From NCBI GenBank assembly GCA_916988195.3, contig CAKASQ030000016.1:1-62426 (forward strand): 62,426 bases of DNA, written 5' to 3'. Within the stretch, counting starts at the first letter, position 1. Each line of letters opens with the position of its first letter. The DNA comes from Oscillospiraceae bacterium (GTDB lineage: Bacteria; Bacillota; Clostridia; Oscillospirales; Oscillospiraceae). Of the stretch, positions 1 through 8,628 are shown in pieces. The position numbers and the translations under genes were made by a program. The notes beneath the pieces are model-generated. The model worked only from the letters and a program-made list of their open reading frames with translations. It searched no databases and was not told the origin of the DNA.

Positions 1-97
1 CACCTTGACCTCTGATACGATAAAGAGCATTACAGGGCGTAGTTGGATAATCAATTGTTTTAATTAGACTTTAGTATCAGGATACAATTTTCGCAGC

Positions 98-129
98 AAA
101 AAAGCAGCGCCCAGAAGCCCAGACGCCGC
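98..129 (-). terminator. Probable intrinsic terminator of the capsule-control operon
   Basis: On the minus strand, 12 bases past the LCP gene stop, arms GCGGCG and CGCTGC (one G-U pair) enclose a GC-rich loop and are followed by six T. Position and shape fit a Rho-independent terminator. The rest of 1-97 shows nothing recognisable. Confidence 0.6.
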
Positions 130-141
130 ATTCCTTCGTAT

Positions 142-1155
142 TCAGCTGATTTCCTCGCGATAGAACAGCTTCAGAACCGTCTGCTCCAGTGCGTCGTCAT
201 CCACGTAAAACTCCGCGATGTTTTCCTCGCTGATCTTCGCTTCCCCCGCAGGCGCTGGCAGAACCGTCAGCTCGCACTGCTCTATGCGTTCGAGGAAACG
301 GCTCAGCTTCTGCACCGTACAGTCCGAGCGCAGCCGCTCTCCCAGCGAGACCAGCGCGTCCGCTCCAAGTTCAACGGCGTCACCATTGGCCGTCTTTTTC
401 TTCCATGCCTCCCAGCTCGCCTGCAAAAACTGCTCCTGCCGCGCCATACGGCTCTGGTTCGTGCCATCGGAAACGATTTGACGCGCCCGCACATAGGAAA
501 GCGCCAGCTCGCCTTCCAGCGTGACCGTCTCGCCCTCAATAAGCCGCGGGTCGACCGCAGTCATGTCCGTATCGATCGTGACCGGAACACCGCCGACCAG
601 GTCCGCCAGAAGCGGGACCGCGTCCATGCTGAGCGCCGCGTAGTGGTCGACCGTCTGCCCGAAAAGGAGATTTTCCACCGCGCGCACGGTATTCTCGCAG
701 CTCTCATCTCCACCGCTTCCGTAGGTATGGGCAAGGCAGAGCTGCTCGATTCGGCTCGTAGATGGCTCGCCGTTTACGTCAAGCTGCCAGACCCTCGTCA
801 TCGTGTCGCGGTTCAGGGGCAGCGCCGTACAGGTATTTTCCTGCTTATCGAGCACAACCAGCAGCAGAAAGTCATTCTGCTCCTTGTTGAGGTATTCTGC
901 AAAGGCCTCATAGCTGGAGTCCTTGTCGAGGCCAATGAGCAGAATGCTCTCAAGATTGCTTTTGAGCCGGTAGGCTTTTCCGCCGTAATACAGCTTCTGC
1001 CCCGCTTCATCCGGCACGATCTGCATCTGCTCGGGCACGACCTGCCGATGCTGGAACCGGCTGACGCCAAACAGGATCAGCGCGAACAGCCCCAGCAAAA
1101 GAAGGCACACGACAGCCGCGCGAAGCGAACGTTTTCCAATTTTCACGCTGGCCAT
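142..1155 (-). CDS. LytR-CpsA-Psr (LCP) family cell-wall glycopolymer transferase
   Basis: 337 residues. LCP enzymes move a polysaccharide or teichoic-type polymer from its undecaprenyl carrier to peptidoglycan outside the membrane. One N-terminal membrane helix (about residues 12-31) is followed by an extracytoplasmic domain with the family pattern: ILLIGLDKD, an Arg/Asp-rich stretch (LPLNRDTMTRVW), the Asp-Tyr segment VDHYAALSM, VGGVPVTID, and LSYVRAR near residue 220, where the Arg pair contacts the lipid pyrophosphate. The start has a strong GGGAGG site. It is the last gene of the minus-strand operon that begins with wzz and is followed by a terminator. This suggests it anchors the polymer controlled by the upstream genes. 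The family assignment is firm; the polymer is inferred. Confidence 0.9.
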   Translation of the reverse strand: MASVKIGKRSLRAAVVCLLLLGLFALILFGVSRFQHRQVVPEQMQIVPDEAGQKLYYGGKAYRLKSNLESILLIGLDKDSSYEAFAEYLNKEQNDFLLLVVLDKQENTCTALPLNRDTMTRVWQLDVNGEPSTSRIEQLCLAHTYGSGGDESCENTVRAVENLLFGQTVDHYAALSMDAVPLLADLVGGVPVTIDTDMTAVDPRLIEGETVTLEGELALSYVRARQIVSDGTNQSRMARQEQFLQASWEAWKKKTANGDAVELGADALVSLGERLRSDCTVQKLSRFLERIEQCELTVLPAPAGEAKISEENIAEFYVDDDALEQTVLKLFYREEIS

Positions 1156-1175
1156 CCGGACCTCCCGCAGAATGC

Positions 1176-1853
1176 TCAGTTCTTCTTCCGATTGGGAAGA
1201 ACCGCAACCATAATTGCCGTGCCCGCGGCCAAAGCTGCCGCTGCGGCCAGCAGCCAGAACGGATACAGCGGCCGTCCGGTCTTCGGCGAGGTCGACGTAG
1301 CAGCGTCCGCCGCGCTCACGCGATTCGTGCTGACGGCAAAGACCACGTAGCCAAGGTTATAGAACTTGATATCGACGGTGCCGTCATCGTTAAAATGCAG
1401 GCGCGAACCCGTGATCTCCTCCCACGTGCCGTCAGGCAGCTGGTGGAGCACATGCAGCGTTTCGCCGTCCTTGAGCTCGGTCAGAAAACGGATGGTAACA
1501 CTGCCGCCTTCATCGAGAATCGACGAATGGTCCTCGTCAAGCTCGAGCTCAAAAATCTTCGAGACGGTCAGCTGCTTGTCGTCTCCAAGGCGTTCCTGCA
1601 CTTCGTCGACCTTCTCCTTCAGGCCGTTCGGATGCTCCTCGAGCTCCGCGAAGTCGACGTCTTTTTCGTTGACATAATCAATAAAATTGCCGTCCTTGTC
1701 CTCTGTCCAGCCGACGTAATCGCCCGGCGCGACCTCGCCGTTGATCGGCACGAGGCGCTGCTCCTGGCTCTTCGGCGCACCGGCGGCAAAGGCCGAAACG
1801 CTTACACCGAGCACCAGCGCCAGCACAAGGATCACACGCGCAAATTTTCTCAT
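1176..1853 (-). CDS. Sortase-anchored surface protein with SPKTG signal
   Basis: 225 residues from the ATG at 1853. That start is chosen because a GGAGGA site lies inside the first codons of a longer reading (ATG at 1868). The N-terminal signal peptide ends near SAFAAG. The middle is acidic and has no domain I recognise. The C-terminus is a full sorting signal: SPKTG, a hydrophobic helix (YPFWLLAAAAALAAG) and the tail PNRKKN. SPKTG is a motif used by Clostridioides difficile class B sortase, and a class B sortase gene ends 15 bases upstream. The two very likely form an enzyme-substrate pair. Function beyond display on the wall is unknown. Confidence 0.82.
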   Translation of the reverse strand: MRKFARVILVLALVLGVSVSAFAAGAPKSQEQRLVPINGEVAPGDYVGWTEDKDGNFIDYVNEKDVDFAELEEHPNGLKEKVDEVQERLGDDKQLTVSKIFELELDEDHSSILDEGGSVTIRFLTELKDGETLHVLHQLPDGTWEEITGSRLHFNDDGTVDIKFYNLGYVVFAVSTNRVSAADAATSTSPKTGRPLYPFWLLAAAAALAAGTAIMVAVLPNRKKN

Positions 1854-1868
1854 AACCCATTCCTCCAT

Positions 1869-2684
1869 TTAATCGACGATCTGTGTCAATTTTGCAAGCA
1901 CCAAAAAGCGTTTGGAATAATCTCCGGCGTAGCAGGTGGACAAAATGACCACCCGATCGTCCGGGCTGACCGACGCGTCCGGAACGATCTGCGCATCGAG
2001 CGCGCGGCTGTGCAGCAGAGTGTCAAAGAACGCGGTAAAAACATCTTCGTCTGTAAAATCGTAGCTGTAAAGCAGATGGCGGCTGTCCGTCGGAACGGCG
2101 GCGAAAATCTCATAGTGCAGCTCGCGGTATTTCTGGTAAATGACCAGCTCGCGGCTTTTCTCCATCCACGAGGGGTCGGAATAGATCCGCTGGAGGCTGC
2201 TGAACATGCTGCCGTCATACATCTGGTGGCCATAGATGACCGTCACGGGGTCTGCAAACGTCGTAGTATTGTAGAGCGACTCCGTGAAAATAGAGCCCCA
2301 GCTGGATGGCTGGCCGTGTACATCGTGCTTTAAGTAATAGGTATCCTCGCCGTCTCGCTGCAAAATCGGGTCGCTGATCTTCGTTCCCGGCAGATCGAGC
2401 CATGCGTAAATATCGGAATTTTCCCGCCAGAGCGCCTCAAAATCAACTGGGCTCTCATATGGCGACTTTTGCTCCTCCGGCGCTTCCTCCGGCTGCTCCA
2501 CCTCGTCTGATTCTGCCGAAGCATCCTGTGAGACGGCCGATTGCACTGTCCCGGTCTGCTGGTTTTCCAGTCCCGCGCGCATGTATTCCGCCGTCTGCTC
2601 GATGACCGTCTGCTGCTTTTTTGCGCAGGCGCTGAGTGTGATCAGGCAGCAAAACGCGGCCAGCAGGCAGATCACCTTATGCAT
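1869..2684 (-). CDS. srtB: Class B sortase (lipoprotein-like N-terminus)
   Basis: About 271 residues from the ATG at 2684; a GTG at 2693 is too close to the GGAAGG site to be preferred. Sortases cut a C-terminal motif and join the protein to the cell wall. The catalytic triad is visible: His in VIYGHQM, Cys in VILSTCYAG and Arg in SKRFLVLAKL. The preceding KHDVHGQPSSWGSIF segment is typical of class B. The N-terminus ends in LSAC, a lipobox, so it may be lipid-anchored rather than held by a plain helix, which is less usual. It overlaps the phosphatase gene by 8 bases and precedes the SPKTG protein. Confidence 0.88.
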   Translation of the reverse strand: MHKVICLLAAFCCLITLSACAKKQQTVIEQTAEYMRAGLENQQTGTVQSAVSQDASAESDEVEQPEEAPEEQKSPYESPVDFEALWRENSDIYAWLDLPGTKISDPILQRDGEDTYYLKHDVHGQPSSWGSIFTESLYNTTTFADPVTVIYGHQMYDGSMFSSLQRIYSDPSWMEKSRELVIYQKYRELHYEIFAAVPTDSRHLLYSYDFTDEDVFTAFFDTLLHSRALDAQIVPDASVSPDDRVVILSTCYAGDYSKRFLVLAKLTQIVD

Positions 2685-3384
2685 ACCACGCACATCCTTC
2701 CCGCAGAAGCTGTTCTTCTCTGCGGAAAAAATCCGCTGTGAAATCGTCTCCGAATCGCTTGGAAAGCTTTCTTGCCGCCTCCTGCATCCGGGGCGGGCGC
2801 GTCTTGAGATTGTGGCAATCAGAGGCGAGGAACTGAATCATCCCGCGCCGCAGCATCCGCAAGGTCTTCCCAGCGCTCGCCATCCGAAGAAGGGCGTTCG
2901 CGTTCGTCTGCATGCACACGCCGCGATCAGAAAGCCGCTGCCACACATCCGCGCGCTGAAACCGGAAATACCGCTCCACATGCGCAAGCATCACCTGAAT
3001 CCCGCGCTCGGAAATTTCCAGCGTCTCCGCCAGGACACGTTCCGACCACGGCTCAAACGGCATCTCAATCAGCAACAGCCTGCTTGAGCCGATACAAAAG
3101 CGCTCCAGCTGCTGCATCTGCGAAATATTTCGGTAGAACGCCACCTCCGCACCCAAAAGCACGCAGGGCATGCCGGACTCCATTGCGCCGGACAGCTGCT
3201 GCCACGCCGCTTCCCTGCGCCGGAAAAACTGCTCAGGTGTGTCGCTCGTCGCATAGAAATGCGGTGTTGCCGCCGTCAGGTTGACGCCCTGGGAGGCTAG
3301 CATGCGAAGAAGTGCAAGGCTTTCTTCCAGACTGGAGCTTCCGTCGTCGACGTTCGGGAGGATATGCGTATGCAGGTCGATCAT
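2677..3384 (-). CDS. CpsB/YwqE-type tyrosine-protein phosphatase (PHP fold)
   Basis: 235 residues. Metal-dependent phosphatase that removes phosphate from the tyrosine cluster of the CpsD-type kinase and so controls polymer length and export. The PHP metal-binding signatures are present: DLHTHILPNVDDG at the N-terminus, TPHFY near residue 40, LLIEMPFEPW, LAHVERY and SDCHN in the C-terminal part. Length matches the family. The start codon overlaps the kinase stop (ATGA), showing translational coupling with its substrate. Confidence 0.92.
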   Translation of the reverse strand: MIDLHTHILPNVDDGSSSLEESLALLRMLASQGVNLTAATPHFYATSDTPEQFFRRREAAWQQLSGAMESGMPCVLLGAEVAFYRNISQMQQLERFCIGSSRLLLIEMPFEPWSERVLAETLEISERGIQVMLAHVERYFRFQRADVWQRLSDRGVCMQTNANALLRMASAGKTLRMLRRGMIQFLASDCHNLKTRPPRMQEAARKLSKRFGDDFTADFFRREEQLLREGCAWYA

Positions 3385-4226
3385 GGTTTTTGTTCCGGAT
3401 TTTCCCGCGCAGGAGAAGTCTTGGACGAATTTTTCCGCCTGTCCTCCTCGCGGCGGCGCTTTTCCGCTGCGGCATAGTAGCCGTAGTCGTAGCGATACGA
3501 GTATTTGTAACCGTATTTACTGCCATAGCGATAGCGCTTCGCACCGGTCTCGCCCGAATCGTCAAACGTCATGACAAAGCCGAGAACCTTTACCTGCGTG
3601 AATTCCAGCTGACGCATGGTGACGTCCAGCGCGCGCATATCTGTATAATTTTTCCGAACGACAACGATCATGCCGCTGAGCATCGGTGAGATCATCAGCG
3701 CGTCCGAAACGACTGTGATCGGCGGCAGGTCGCAGAGAATATAGTCGAACCGCTCCCGGAAGCTTTCAAGCAGCGCCTTCATACGCTCCGAGCCCAGAAG
3801 CTCCGAGGGGTTGGGCGGCAGATTGCCGGCCGTAATGACGTAGAGATCGTCGTGAATGCCGGACTTTTGCAGCGCATCCGTCAGAAGCGCCGAACCGACC
3901 AGCAGATCGGAAAGGCCGGGCGCTTTGGAGATCGGAAGCGATTTGTGCAGCACGGGAAGGCGCATATCCATCTCGATGAACAAAACGCGTTTGGCCGATT
4001 CCGCAATGGAGTAGGCCAGATTGATGGCCGTGGTCGACTTGCCCTCGCCCTTTATGGGGCTTGTAATGCCGAAAATGCGGCTGCCATCCTCATCTTCCGC
4101 AAGGCTGAACATCACGTTTGTTCGAAGCAGCTTATAGGCCTCAGACGCCGAGAAGCTGAGCTTGCCGCCAACCATTGCGCGGCGGCTGCGGGAATCCTCA
4201 GCGTTTCTATGTGCATTCTTGTTCAA
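3381..4226 (-). CDS. CpsD/YwqD-type tyrosine autokinase (BY-kinase)
   Basis: 281 residues. Cytoplasmic bacterial tyrosine kinase that works with the membrane activator encoded just upstream. Visible motifs are Walker A (PIKGEGKSTTAINLA), Walker A' (VLFIEMDMR) and Walker B (YILCDLPPI). The C-terminus has the diagnostic tyrosine cluster, about ten Tyr between residues 225 and 250, which is the autophosphorylation site. In Gram-positive systems kinase and activator are separate proteins, as here. It overlaps wzz upstream and the phosphatase downstream by four bases each. Confidence 0.94.
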   Translation of the reverse strand: MNKNAHRNAEDSRSRRAMVGGKLSFSASEAYKLLRTNVMFSLAEDEDGSRIFGITSPIKGEGKSTTAINLAYSIAESAKRVLFIEMDMRLPVLHKSLPISKAPGLSDLLVGSALLTDALQKSGIHDDLYVITAGNLPPNPSELLGSERMKALLESFRERFDYILCDLPPITVVSDALMISPMLSGMIVVVRKNYTDMRALDVTMRQLEFTQVKVLGFVMTFDDSGETGAKRYRYGSKYGYKYSYRYDYGYYAAAEKRRREEDRRKNSSKTSPARENPEQKP

Positions 4227-4981
4227 GTTGTCTTCTCCTTTTTGGCGGGCTCATAGTCACTGCGGTACGCACCGGCGCCCGAATACGCCAAATCCGGGAT
4301 AACCGCCAGAATCGGCAGCTGATAGCGCTGCGTGATATCATCCTCGCTGTGAAGCTTCTCGTCGAAAATCTCGCGCAGGCAGATGCTTGCTGCGATGACC
4401 ACAAGACCCGCCAGCATACCGAGCGCCGTATTGCGCGTGTAGCTCGGGGAGGCAATTTCCGCCGGAACGATTGCGTAGTCGACGATCTTGACCGAGCTCC
4501 CCTCCACGATATCCGCGATCCGATCAGGCAGGATGTCCGCAATCGCGTTGGCAATGAGCTCGGCCTCCTGCGGATCGGGAGAGGTCACGTCGATGGAGAA
4601 GACCTCCGTGGAGTTGACAGCCTCCGCCTGAACCATTTTGGTCAGCTGCTGATAGGAATACGGAACGCCCGTGCGCGAGATGACTTCATTGAGCGTGCCG
4701 CGTGTTTTCAAGATGACGGTATACGTATCGACCAGACTCTGCGAAGCGGCCAGATCGCCCGCCGAGATGCTGACCTTCGCGCTGCCGACACTGATGGCGC
4801 TGTTGTTGACGTACATCATGGCCGTCGCCTTATATAAGGGCGTCACCAAGAAGAACGTATAGCCGAACGCCAGCGCGCCGCACAATAGTGTGACCAGCAC
4901 GATCAGCCACAGCTTTTTCCAGAGCGCACCCGCCAGCCGCAGCAGGTCAATTTCATAATAATCGGTTTTGTTTCTATTCAT
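4223..4981 (-). CDS. Wzz/CapA/YwqC-type chain-length and kinase-activator protein
   Basis: 252 residues. Two membrane helices, about 20-42 and 178-198, bracket an extracytoplasmic domain with the Wzz signature (YEIDLLRLAGALWKKLW at the start, PLYKATAMMYV after the first helix). The short cytoplasmic C-terminus (DYEPAKK) would activate the CpsD kinase. It is the first gene of the capsule-control operon, preceded by a sigma-A-like promoter at 5081-5109. Confidence 0.9.
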   Translation of the reverse strand: MNRNKTDYYEIDLLRLAGALWKKLWLIVLVTLLCGALAFGYTFFLVTPLYKATAMMYVNNSAISVGSAKVSISAGDLAASQSLVDTYTVILKTRGTLNEVISRTGVPYSYQQLTKMVQAEAVNSTEVFSIDVTSPDPQEAELIANAIADILPDRIADIVEGSSVKIVDYAIVPAEIASPSYTRNTALGMLAGLVVIAASICLREIFDEKLHSEDDITQRYQLPILAVIPDLAYSGAGAYRSDYEPAKKEKTT

Positions 4982-5080
4982 GTACTGCTCCCGTTTCGCC
5001 GCATCTTTCGCTGCGGAGCAAATAAAAATCTGCCATCCGCGCGGTCGGAATCTCCCGATACGCGCTCTTGTGGTATTTAT

Positions 5081-5109
5081 AGTATACTGCCTACTGTCGG
5101 AATAATCAA
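5081..5109 (-). promoter_or_regulatory. Promoter of the wzz-cpsD-cpsB-srtB operon
   Basis: On the minus strand TTGATT, a 17-bp spacer and TATACT. The hexamers, the spacer length and the flanks (ACTTGATT, CAGTATACTA) match the promoter at 19049-19077 of the polysaccharide operon. Confidence 0.75.
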
Positions 5110-5175
5110 GTGCGGCCGCGGATTTTCCCGCACATTTTTTCCAGAAAAGTGAAGCGTTTTTTGTGAATTCCCGGC

Positions 5176-5209
5176 AAAGAAAATCGCCCGATTTCCTTAT
5201 GGAAACCGG
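5176..5209 (-). terminator. Intrinsic terminator after the ABC transporter gene
   Basis: On the minus strand CCGGTTTCC and GGAAATCGG form a 9-bp stem (one G-U pair) with a 4-base loop, followed by a T-rich run. It begins six bases past the ABC transporter stop and ends the peptide cassette. Confidence 0.75.
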
Positions 5210-5214
5210 ACGTT

Positions 5215-6873
5215 CTAGCTTTGTACGATTGTCTTTCCCTGGACATGCAGCCGCCTCTGCGCAAGAGCGAGAGCGGCAGGCCGGTGTGTTACGGCGATGC
5301 AGGTTCTTCCGGGAAGAGACGATAGCCTTCGCAGCACCTCGCGCTCCGTGTCTTCGTCCAGTGCGCTTGTTGCTTCATCCAAAAGCAGCACACCGGCTCC
5401 GCTCAGAACCGCGCGGGCAATCGAGACGCGCTGCGCCTGCCCCTCGGAAAGTCCGGCGGAATTTTCACCGAGCGGCGTATTGAGCCCCTCGGGAAGCTCC
5501 GGCAAAAATGCGTCCATACAGCTGGCATAGATGGCCTGCGAGATGGCTTCCTCCGACGCATCCGGGCTTGCAAGCGTCAGGTTTTCCCGCAGCGTGCCGC
5601 TGAAAAGAAGATTTCCCTGCGGAACGTAGGCAAAAATCGGTCTCGTAGCGGGGCTGATGGGAATTGTGCCGTCTTGCAGCCGAAGCTGAAGCGCCCCCGC
5701 CTGCGGTGTGTAGACCCCAAGCAGCAGCTTTAAGAGCGTGCTTTTTCCAGCGCCGGACTCGCCGGTTATGACCGTGAAGCTGCCCTTCGGGATGGAAAAG
5801 CTGACGTGGCCCAATACTGTCTCGCGGTCATAGACGAACGAAAGCTCGTCCGCCTCGATCGAAATCACTTCCTCATAGACCGATTTTGCGTCGATCCTCT
5901 CGCACTCCGGCTCATCGGGCAGCGCATCGAGCTCCATCAGGCGCTCGCACGAGCCGAGCATCGCGATCATCTGCGGCAGCACGCCGGAGAGATTCACAAA
6001 CGGGCCCTGCAATTGGCTGACAAGCGCGGTCATGGCGCTCAGATCGCCAAACGTCATGCTCCCCTGCTGGATCCCGACCGCGCACCACACGAGCGTCACA
6101 AAGCCCGCGCCGTATCCAAGAAGGCTCACGCTGGTGTTCGCAAGCAGCGACACGTTTTTTCGGCGCTTCTGGAGCGCGAATCGGTTCGATAACAGCGTCT
6201 CTGCCCGCGTTTCCACTGCCTCGCTTGCGTCAAGTGCCTGCACAAGCAACAGCTTTTCAAGAACCTCCTGCAAAAATGCAGCGCTTTTGCCTTCTGCCTC
6301 GCCGAGGGCCTTATGGAGCGTTTTGAGCTTTTTTCGGGCGGCCGCCGTCAAAATCGTCACGAGAAGACCGGCCGCCAATGCCGCGAGCGTAAATTCAGGG
6401 CTCAGGGATAGAAGCGCCAGTCCCGCGCCAACGAGACGCACGAGCATTGCGCCAAGGCCAGGGAGCGTCGTCACAAGCCCATCAGACACGGCCTTCGCGT
6501 CGTTATTCATGCGGTTGAGAAGCTCCGCCGTGTGGAACTTCGCGCTTTCCTCATACCGCGTGTGCAGAAGCTTTCCAAGGTACCGCCGCTTCCAGTCGCG
6601 CTCTAAATTCGCCGAAAGGGAGTCCCGCAGCGCGCGCAGACCCGTGAGCGTCAGAAGAAGCGCCGCAATCAGCGCCGCCTGCATCCCGGAAGCACGCAAA
6701 AGCGCTGCCGCCTCGCCGGAGGCCGCAGCGTTGACAACGCCTCTTGTCCCCAGCGCGAACAAAACGCCAAGCTCGGCGTTTGCCATGCTGAGGAGCAGCA
6801 GCGCCAGAAGCGAGGGGATCCTCGCCCGGACGCAGGATAGAAGCCAAAAAATCGAATGGGTCTGTTTTTTCAT
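5215..6873 (-). CDS. ABC exporter half-transporter (fused membrane and ATPase domains)
   Basis: 552 residues. An N-terminal six-helix exporter domain (about 20-310) is joined to an ATPase domain (about 330-550). The ATPase has Walker A ITGESGAGKST, signature LSEGQAQ, Walker B VLLLDEATSALD and the switch His in AVTHRP. No peptidase C39 domain is fused to it. It overlaps the S24/S26 peptidase gene by four bases and is the last gene of the cassette with the 35-residue peptide, HPr-kinase-like and PqqD-like genes. Export of a processed peptide is the natural reading; the substrate is inferred. Confidence 0.88.
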   Translation of the reverse strand: MKKQTHSIFWLLSCVRARIPSLLALLLLSMANAELGVLFALGTRGVVNAAASGEAAALLRASGMQAALIAALLLTLTGLRALRDSLSANLERDWKRRYLGKLLHTRYEESAKFHTAELLNRMNNDAKAVSDGLVTTLPGLGAMLVRLVGAGLALLSLSPEFTLAALAAGLLVTILTAAARKKLKTLHKALGEAEGKSAAFLQEVLEKLLLVQALDASEAVETRAETLLSNRFALQKRRKNVSLLANTSVSLLGYGAGFVTLVWCAVGIQQGSMTFGDLSAMTALVSQLQGPFVNLSGVLPQMIAMLGSCERLMELDALPDEPECERIDAKSVYEEVISIEADELSFVYDRETVLGHVSFSIPKGSFTVITGESGAGKSTLLKLLLGVYTPQAGALQLRLQDGTIPISPATRPIFAYVPQGNLLFSGTLRENLTLASPDASEEAISQAIYASCMDAFLPELPEGLNTPLGENSAGLSEGQAQRVSIARAVLSGAGVLLLDEATSALDEDTEREVLRRLSSLPGRTCIAVTHRPAALALAQRRLHVQGKTIVQS

Positions 6874-7367
6874 CGGTTCCTTTCCCGTGTCACCTGCCGC
6901 CGGAGCCAGCCTGCCGCGCGATGCGCAAACCGGCGAAGCGGCCGCACGGCGAGAAGCGCCCGCCAGTAAAGGCCGTATCCGGCGCTATTTACGCTCGTCC
7001 AACGGTCGGTGCGCTGAAACTCGGTCACAACGGCGAGAATCTGCTCGCGGCGGAGGCCTCTTTCGAGCACCCACTGCGCGTCGCCGCAAAAATCGTAGGT
7101 TTCCCCGCGACACGCAGCGACACGGTGCAGCACGTACTGGCCGTTATCCCGCTTATAGAGCACGACGGCCCCGCGCGGGAGCGTTTCGGGCGCGGCTTGC
7201 AGACGGACGCGGCTTTTGCGGTCGTGGAGCGTGGGCTCCATGCTGCGGCCGGTCACTGTCAGCTCCGCCACGCCGCCGGAGGCGATGATCTCCTCCAGCA
7301 GCGGCGAAAGCTCCCGCGTGGGGACGCGGGTATGTACGCGGTCAGTTCTTGCCAAGGATCTGTCCAA
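6870..7367 (-). CDS. S24/S26-family peptidase (signal-peptidase-like)
   Basis: Up to 165 residues. The serine nucleophile motif TGRSMEPTL (near residue 44) and the following YVLHRVAA and FCGDAQ segments match small S24/S26 peptidases found in RiPP-like clusters. No clear membrane helix is seen, unlike ordinary signal peptidases. The start is uncertain: the frame has no ATG before the catalytic motif and the longest reading uses TTG at 7367, inside the end of the SLH gene. Translation therefore probably depends on coupling. A role in removing a leader from the cassette peptide is plausible but unproven. Confidence 0.78.
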   Translation of the reverse strand: MDRSLARTDRVHTRVPTRELSPLLEEIIASGGVAELTVTGRSMEPTLHDRKSRVRLQAAPETLPRGAVVLYKRDNGQYVLHRVAACRGETYDFCGDAQWVLERGLRREQILAVVTEFQRTDRWTSVNSAGYGLYWRALLAVRPLRRFAHRAAGWLRRQVTRERNR

Positions 7368-8322
7368 GGTCGACCGTGCCGTCCGCGCCGACTTCGATCA
7401 CGTTCTGGTTCTTCTCATACTCGGCCTCGGCCTTTTCCTTCCACGTGAAGAAATCAGCCGGGTTCGAGAATTTCTGGAAAAACGCCAGCTGCTCGTCCGC
7501 GCTCATGGCGAGGTACTGCTCCCACGTGGTGTCCTCGAGCTTGCCGCTGGGTGGCGTGGTGCTGCCGCCATTGCTGCCGTTGTTCCCGGAATTGTCAGTC
7601 GAGCCGTTATTGCCGGAATTGTTGGTATTGTCGGACGTGTCGGGCTTCTTGTTTTCCTCGCGGCCCTCGCTCTCGGGGTTGCCGGTCTCGGAATAGCCAG
7701 CGGCCTTGGCGAATGCCTTTGCGTCGAAGACCTTCTGGTCGATCAGGCGATCGGCGAGGGTCTTGTCGGAGTCCTTGAGCTTGGTGTTGAGCGCGCGCCA
7801 GAAGATCTCGACGGCCTCGCCGCGCGTGAAGCTCGCGTCATCCTCGACGTTGTCAACGAGACCGATCTTTTTCGCCAGACCACGGCTCGTGCGATAGTAG
7901 AAGTCGGGGTTTTCGCCGCCGTCGGTGTAGCCGAGGACGCGAAGGACGATCGTCAGGTACTGGAAATCGGTGACGGTGTCCGCGCCGCCGTATTTCGTGG
8001 CGCTGTAGCCCTTGACGTATTCATTCGCGTAGGCGTAGGCCACGACCTTGGAGGCCCAGGTGGCAACGTCGGTGAAGGGGTGGGTGTAACTGCCTGCTTC
8101 GGCGGTCTCCAGCGCGCCCAGCATGCGCACGAGAAGCATCGCGCTCTGCTCGCGGGTGAGGCTATTGTTCAGCTCATAGCCCTTGTTCGTGCCCAGAAAC
8201 AGGCCAAGGGAATAGAGCGCGTCCGCGGCGTTGAGCTGGGTCGTTGTCGCGGCGCTCACGGGCATGACCAGCATGCCGCACAGCAGGCAAACGGCCAGAA
8301 ACAGTGACAAATATTTTTTCAT
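7342..8322 (-). CDS. Secreted SLH-domain protein of the peptide cassette
   Basis: 326 residues. A signal peptide (to about residue 24, PVSAA) is followed by three SLH-like segments (LTREQSAMLLVRML, ADTVTDFQYLTIVLRVLGY, ASFTRGEAVEIFWRAL). Then comes a low-complexity Asn/Ser/Gly linker (about 225-265) and an acidic C-terminal region. SLH domains bind pyruvylated wall polymers. The start has a perfect AGGAGGT site. Its place between the PqqD-like gene and the peptidase is unusual for a surface protein. It may be an accessory or a target of the pathway. Confidence 0.82.
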   Translation of the reverse strand: MKKYLSLFLAVCLLCGMLVMPVSAATTTQLNAADALYSLGLFLGTNKGYELNNSLTREQSAMLLVRMLGALETAEAGSYTHPFTDVATWASKVVAYAYANEYVKGYSATKYGGADTVTDFQYLTIVLRVLGYTDGGENPDFYYRTSRGLAKKIGLVDNVEDDASFTRGEAVEIFWRALNTKLKDSDKTLADRLIDQKVFDAKAFAKAAGYSETGNPESEGREENKKPDTSDNTNNSGNNGSTDNSGNNGSNGGSTTPPSGKLEDTTWEQYLAMSADEQLAFFQKFSNPADFFTWKEKAEAEYEKNQNVIEVGADGTVDLGQILGKN

Positions 8323-8361
8323 TGGGGTACCTCCTGTCAGGTTCGCAAGGTTCTTTGTAAC

Positions 8362-8628
8362 TTACTTTTCCAGACAACCGGCCTCTTGCAGCTGCCGCAG
8401 GAAGTCCTGTACATCCTGCAAGGCTGTTTCCGGGCTTACGTCGTATTCCGCCGTCAGCGCGCGGGCGAGGTCTTGCTCATCCGCGCCATCTTTCAGCTTG
8501 TTCCAGAGCAGCACGCCGGTATCGTTCAGGCGGAGCATGCCGTTAAAATCGACGCTCGCCTGCCCGACGGCGACGGCTACCCAGCTGCCGACGATCTGCC
8601 GGAGGACAAAATTTTCATTCAGCTTCAT
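8362..8628 (-). CDS. PqqD-family RiPP recognition element
   Basis: 88 residues. PqqD-like proteins are small winged-helix domains that bind the leader of a precursor peptide and present it to modifying enzymes. The pattern is clear: FVLRQIVGSWVAVAVG, then LRLNDTGVLLWNKL, then an acidic helical C-terminus (VQDFLRQLQEAGCL). It has an AGGAG site and overlaps the HPr-kinase-like gene by 14 bases. The adjacent 35-residue peptide has the leader motif such domains read in lasso-peptide systems. Confidence 0.9.
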   Translation of the reverse strand: MKLNENFVLRQIVGSWVAVAVGQASVDFNGMLRLNDTGVLLWNKLKDGADEQDLARALTAEYDVSPETALQDVQDFLRQLQEAGCLEK

